64,000 bases of DNA from Acheta domesticus (taxonomy: Eukaryota > Arthropoda > Insecta > Orthoptera > Gryllidae): contig JAHLJT010000631.1 of assembly GCA_031308135.1 (NCBI GenBank), positions 219,051,151 through 219,115,150 on the forward strand, given 5' to 3'. Below are positions 59,299 to 64,000 of the stretch, in pieces. Positions within the stretch are counted from its first letter, which is position 1; each line of letters begins with the position of its first letter. The position numbers and the translations under genes were made by a program. Below the pieces are notes generated by a model. It had not been told where the DNA came from, ran no database searches, and saw only the letters and a list, made by a program, of their open reading frames with translations.

Positions 59299-59717
59299 GT
59301 CACTGATCGGAGAAGGCATGGAAATCCGCCGTTCAGAAAACCCGAGCAGTAGAACTATTGTCCAGCCAGCGGCAGCATTCAACCTAGTTCGAGTAGTATG
59401 GCCACTGTGGAAATCATCCGAGACATCGAGACTAGAAACTTGGGACCTTCCAATGGTTCCAATCAACTACCATCTAGATACATGGCCTGCGCAGTACAGT
59501 TTTTCAAAGCCAATATGGCGGCTAGAAAAGGCTGACTTGTTCGAGTTGAGGCGATCCAGTTATATACGTTGAGTAACACGGGAAGCTTTTGAGTTATGTA
59601 TATGTGGTTGTGGTCTGTTGTTGATAACAGTGAGAATCACAGGGCTGTGTCCCAGCGTGAGGGAATTAAGATAAAAAGTGAAACGACTAAGTTGCTAAAT
59701 TCAGCGTTTACTTTCAG
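59299..59717. other. Upstream flank of the THAP remnant, no exon found
   Basis: The first ~280 bp is GC-richer than the surrounding DNA and contains CAATATGGCGGC (59,510) and CAGTTATATACG (59,558). I looked here for the missing N-terminal half of a THAP domain and did not find it. The segment ends in a pyrimidine-rich acceptor-like TTTACTTTCAG (59,707-59,717). Confidence 0.35.
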
Positions 59718-60655
59718 TTTTGTGAATTGCATTTGAGAACGTGGAAAATCGAGAAGAATTCAGTGTTCTATTGCGATAATGGACTGAAAATCATTGTTCC
59801 TTTAAAACATACACTACTGTCTCGTGGAGCTATGTATTCTTTGTTACCTAATTGTGCTGCTTATTTGAAACGTCAAAGCACTTCATACGGAGAAAGTTCT
59901 CAAGAAAAGAAATTGCGTTTAGAAAACTAGTATCCGTTTGTTGCTATTGAGAAAGTGCAAAAGAAAATATTGCTAGATTAAATGAAATATCTTTCAGTAC
60001 ATTCGATGTAGTAAAAAGCAAACTGGAATTGCTCATCGTGGGCGATTATTGATCGATTATTAATAAGGAAGACATTATTTTTCAACATGTTGATTGTAAT
60101 TATGCCCCTACAATTATCAATAGAGTTTTGGTAAAAAAATTTGGAGGCACTAAAATATCAATGTGTATGAAATACAAATTAAATTAGTAATGTTTTTAGA
60201 AAAGGTAAGGTTAAATTATATTTTAATAAAAGTAGTAGTAACAGTCTTCATGATGGTTTTGCTTCAATTTCAGACCTCTTACTTCAAATCAATACCACAA
60301 ATATACAATTTGAGAAGTCTGTTGCTTTTATGCTGAAACAAATAAAACTCCTTACTAAGAAAGAAGTTCATATCCGTACAGTTCATGGTTTTTCATTTTG
60401 TCTTGTATGCTATTTACCATATAGCAATATTCTAATAAATATTTCAAACATTTTTTGTTAATAACGTTTCCTCAACTTACTGAAATTAGGACATGGTGTT
60501 CGTTATTTTGTTTAGAACCTCAAATGAAACATTGACATTTTTTAAAGCATGCAAGAAACAAATACTTATGTCAATTAAGTGATAGTGATGATAAATTAGT
60601 GACTCTCATGATGGAGGCGATACATTTAAAATCAGGATTTGCAAAATATTTTTAA
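59718..60655 (+). pseudogene. Decayed THAP/P-element-like transposase gene
   Basis: Directly after a splice-acceptor-like TTTACTTTCAG, frame 59,718-59,930 encodes CELH, the CX2H half of a THAP zinc finger. It continues through GLKIIVPLKH to LLPNCAAYLKRQ and EKKLRLEN, the pattern seen after THAP domains. Later fragments in other frames read FDVVKSKLELLIVGDY then TGA at 60,050-60,052 (a Trp is usual there), NIQFEKSVAFMLKQIK (in 60,270-60,461) and LSDSDDKLVTLMMEAIHLKS (in 60,467-60,655). The last corresponds to the segment around the first catalytic acidic residue of P-element/THAP9-type transposases, where a DE pair is usual and EA stands here. Stops and frame changes show it is dead. The first THAP exon, HTH core and C-terminal half are missing or unrecognisable. 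A domesticated host gene in decay is the alternative. Confidence 0.6.
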
Positions 60656-62599
60656 AAAGAAGGATATTGGGATTACAACAGATAGAATTTTATGCACTGG
60701 GCGCTGTAAGTGATAAAAAATAGTATTAATTGAAAATGTATGCAGCTATCTTCGTCTGAAAAAGTAACTTATATTGATGTACAATCTTCCAGCTGAAGAA
60801 AGTAGACCCTTTTTTTCTTATTCGGTAGTCTATTTTATGATATATATTCGTCTGGTAACCACAATTTTACATCGCATTTCAGTTTGTATGGCCTTCTTAG
60901 GCGGCCATCTTGAATGACTGCTCAGGCCTTGTAAGTCTAGGTGGTGGTGTTCCAATGAAGCCGTCTCAATGATAAAATCACAATTATTTACCCCAAAATA
61001 CCGGTATGATTCGACTAAAATACCGATATTTCAATATGAAAATACCTTCAAAATTTATAATACCTTAAATAGAGCTGTTTTAGCGGTATAGACGTTGGAT
61101 CAAGGTAAAATACCTCTACAAATACAAATAGTTGACGTCGTGGTACCGGTATTTTTAAAGGTATTTCGAATAAAAGTATAATAGAGGTAATGATATTTCT
61201 ATACCGGTATAAATAAATTCATCGCTATAATTTCGGGATTCGGTCCTCTGGTAAAAACAATGCATTCTCTAAATCGTAAGAATAAAAAAAACTACTCTTA
61301 AATTCTCGTATATTTTAGTATTAGTTTTGCATTGAAAATTAGCACAATCATACAAATAAAAGTGTCTCTATTGGCATGATATGCGATGAACACATAAAAC
61401 TAGTGACTGAAGTAGGCAACTGAAGGTAATTGGGAGTGAATTTTCCACTAACAACTATCCTTATTGTTCTTATTATTTTGTCGTCTATTGAATAGGCTGA
61501 GCGCTGATATATAAGTATATATAAATGAGTTAGGACATAATGTTTCACCTCTGCAATTTTGGAATTTTTAATTAACTTGGGCGGATATGTTCTCGGACGA
61601 GTGGCAAGTGTAAATTTGATAGAACGGTTTATTTTCAAAATGTAGGGAATGTATCAAAATTAAGTTATTTTCTGATAAAAGATTTTTCAATTAAATTTGT
61701 GTCATTTTCAGACCTCTTACTTAAGTAAAAAATGTTTCAGGTTCGCCTCAATTAACTTCTAACAATTATACAGCTCTTTTCTAATGATTATTGAATCAAA
61801 TTAAAGCTATGACATTTCGTGAGGGATTTTAAACATTTGCTTTCTGTGTTGAAGAGCTGTTAGTGGAATGGAGTGTGTGGGATATATTATTTGGTAACTC
61901 TAAAAATCATTTCTTGATAATTTTGCGTTAAACACAGACCGAAATAATTTTGTTTTAGAGAGACGTGACTCCAAAGTAGTATCGAAATAACGATCCATTA
62001 TTCATCCAGTCAAGGCAAACAGCAAGGATCTACGTTCGTTTGTGTTTTGACAACAATTGTTCCGTTCAGTGTTTTGTGTCTCAACTGACTTAACGTACAT
62101 GTAAATGTACATTTATTTTTCCACCAATAAAAGTGAACAAATTTTCCATCTCTAGGCATCTTTAACAATTGTTATTACTTGCTACATATATTTATAGTAA
62201 ATGTTTTATTAATGCAATGAAAATGATAAGTTTTATATTCATTTTAAACATGTTTGTAAATTGCCATAACTATGTTAATAACTTTGTTTTTAAAGACGGC
62301 ATGTGAGAGAAAAAACAACGTGCCTGTCGAATCTAAATAAAACGTTGACGTATGACCTGAATAATTAAAATACACGACATGTACAAATATTACATTTTGC
62401 TCTTTATTGAGGAAATTGTGAAATTTGTCATATGTGTGATCAATGCGAATGTTCGGATTTTACAACAGACAACGTAAAATTTATTTAAAAATAAAATTGC
62501 GCGATCAGCATAATTATCCCTCTAACGGAGGGAATGTTCAAAAGCCCAGATGTTTTGAACATCATTTGTGTAATGTGAACATCTCATATGTGATGGTTT
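60656..62599. other. No gene recognised; ACCGGT palindrome cluster near 61.0-61.2 kb
   Basis: The 5' part may hold further decayed transposase sequence. A GGCGGCCATCTTGAA block at 60,900 resembles a YY1/Pho-type site. TACCGGTA occurs at 60,999, 61,144 and 61,203 among many AAATACC repeats. The remainder is AT-rich. Confidence 0.35.
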
Positions 62600-62820
62600 T
62601 AACCGGCTTAGTATCTCTAGAGACGCATTGCCACTGTTTTGCAAGCGCCAATAACCAGGATGTTCTAGGGTTCAGTCCTGAATGGGTCGGGTTTTCAATA
62701 CACTAAGATCGAATTCAGCCGCTCGTTGTGTGGAAAAAATTTTATCGTCCGGCTGCTCTGATCGTAATTTTACCCGACTATTTCACGTCAATGTCTGTCC
62801 GTGTCGTAGTAGCCGAGGCT
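62600..62820 (+). repeat. SINE copy related to the 23.75-24.02 kb family
   Basis: A degenerate B-box-like GGGTTCAGTCCTG (about 62,669-62,681) is followed by a body containing TGTGTGG and CCGGCTGCTCTGATCG. The body matches the minus-strand bodies near 23.88 and 26.93 kb. The A box is eroded. This is an old copy. Confidence 0.5.
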
Positions 62821-62843
62821 AAGCAAGGATATATTCCATAATT

Positions 62844-62938
62844 AATATCACGATAAGTGCTGTGCTAGCCGGGTAAATTCACGACTCGCGTAGGGAGGAG
62901 TGAATTTTACCGGCTACACAAGCACTTCGAGTGATATT
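62844..62938. repeat. Near-perfect 39-bp-arm hairpin
   Basis: Arms 62,844-62,882 and 62,900-62,938 are inverted copies with a few mismatches (core GCTAGCCGGGTAAATTCAC versus GTGAATTTTACCGGCTACAC), separated by about 17 bp. It may be a small foldback element or part of the adjoining repeat. Confidence 0.8.
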
Positions 62939-64000
62939 TAGTGGACTATTTCATGATAAACACATTACATGATTGAAAGGTTAATTTAAATCAAAGGAAT
63001 TACGAAAAGGAAATCTTACTCAAAATTACAACCGAAAATAATCTTCCATTAGCCCCGACCATATCACTGCCTCCTGGAATAATTATAATCAATCCAACAT
63101 TGATAACAGTTTTAATGCAGAAAATGATTTCAAATATTTTCAATTTATGGTAATAAAACTTTCCAAAAACCATTATAACAAGGCTACTGACAAGAACATT
63201 TATTAAAAGCACAATCATTAAAGGTTTGTATGAGTTGTTTTCCAACTTTGGCCTTCCTAGGAAGTATTTGAAATGAAAGATGTACAAGATGAATTAGCAG
63301 CGGAAATTCGTCGATTTAGAATGGATTGAGCACACGTGTGCACATATTAAAGTATTTTTCTGAATTGTTTTTGATGTAACGTTCCACATTTTTTTGATAG
63401 CATATTCCTTGTACTCTTCAAATCTCATCTTCTATTTTCGTATATTAATGCCCTAAAATATGTGTAAGTTCCTCATTTGTAGTTTGTGCTGTCCATTTGT
63501 ATTTTCTTTCTTCACAAAATTCTTGAAATTGCTTCCACACGCTTTTCCTCTGTTCCTTTCGCTGTTTTTCGGCACTAAATTTTTAATAATAGATTTTATT
63601 TCAGAGTTTTTAAACATGACCAAAACGACGATTTTAAAATATATTGATGCCAATGATGTATACTATACCACTAGATGGCTGACCTCCGCGTTTTTTCCAA
63701 TAGGCGAAGGTGAGGCCGTACAGGGCGCCATGTTGCACGGCAAAAGCTTCGAATGTCTAATGCAGCCCATGACCAGTTCGGTAGATTTTTTACGAGTGGA
63801 ACACGTATACATTGTATTTATTAACATGGTTCTGTTCCATCATAAAAAAAGTAAAGCTGTAGGCAACAATAAATTGTCGAAATATATTTTATAATTTACA
63901 TAAAAACTACGAATAGCATTGACTAGTGTTAACCGGAGACCTTCAAAAATGAGGTGAACTCTCAGCGGGCAGAGTGAAACTTGCCTCAAGTACTCATAAG
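62939..64000. other. No gene recognised
   Basis: A 144-codon plus frame (63,460-63,894) starts with a Phe/Leu-rich stretch but shows no domain and lies in AT-rich DNA. A CACTAGATGGC sequence at 63,669 resembles insect CTCF-type sites but is a single short match. Confidence 0.35.

Noticed and set aside
58715..59572. 285-codon plus-strand frame
   Set aside because: Almost entirely Ser/Leu/Pro from the CTCTCTCC microsatellite.
63665..63685. CTCF-type site (CACTAGATGGC)
   Set aside because: A single short match without conservation or binding evidence is expected by chance in 64 kb.
63460..63894. 144-codon frame as a membrane protein
   Set aside because: The Phe/Leu-rich start could mimic a membrane segment, but the rest has no family signal and the region is AT-rich.

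Overview
This window looks like AT-rich intergenic or intronic nuclear DNA from an animal, most likely an insect. It has no operons or ribosome-binding sites, open frames are short, and almost everything that can be identified is a eukaryotic repeat: tRNA-derived SINEs, hAT-, piggyBac- and mariner-like miniature elements, APE-type LINEs and a THAP/P-element-like transposase remnant. One SINE head and body (near 58.1 kb) resembles SINEs I associate with polyneopteran insects, so that placement is a weak inference. I could identify no complete host protein-coding gene. Only one short candidate terminal exon (minus strand, 29,877-29,990) has exon-like features.

Layout. 0-5 kb: a GC-rich island, a foldback element with a piggyBac-like MITE nested in its TTAA, then a SINE-like unit interrupted by two hAT-like MITEs, and a small GC-rich promoter-like patch at 4.4-4.7 kb. 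5-23 kb: mostly AT-rich filler with an inverted-repeat element (6.5 kb), GC islands (8.5-9.3, 15.9-16.6, 19.7-20.0 kb), a 2.0-kb mariner-type TIR element containing a 1.46-kb repeat module (11.1-13.1 kb), a 177-bp tandem duplication (16.6-16.9 kb) and an interleaved A-B-A'-B' inverted repeat (19.0-19.5 kb). 23-38 kb: SINE copies, the C-terminal end of an R2-like reverse-transcriptase gene, a TA-flanked palindromic MITE (34.1 kb), a decayed LINE (35.8-36.3 kb) and two copies of an unnamed repeat. 39-47 kb: a perfect 17-bp minisatellite, C-rich islands, a 539-bp foldback mariner-type element and a second SINE family.

51-58 kb: the clearest story. A 5.16-kb APE-type non-LTR retrotransposon (minus strand; ORF1, endonuclease, reverse transcriptase and CCHC knuckle all recognisable) has inserted into a second copy of the 1.46-kb module. 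The 11-bp target duplication, the A-rich 3' tail and the empty site (supplied by the 11-13 kb copy) are all visible. ORF2 carries several frameshifts and an in-frame stop, so this copy is dead. ORF1 contains a 2A-like ribosome-skipping motif after a hydrophobic stretch. 58-64 kb: another SINE, 560 bp of CT-rich microsatellite, a decayed THAP/P-element-like transposase gene, a cluster of ACCGGT palindromes, a SINE and a long hairpin.

No cellular pathway or gene system is encoded here. The window's interest lies in its nested transposons and unusual repeats. Regions where nothing is recognisable are listed explicitly.
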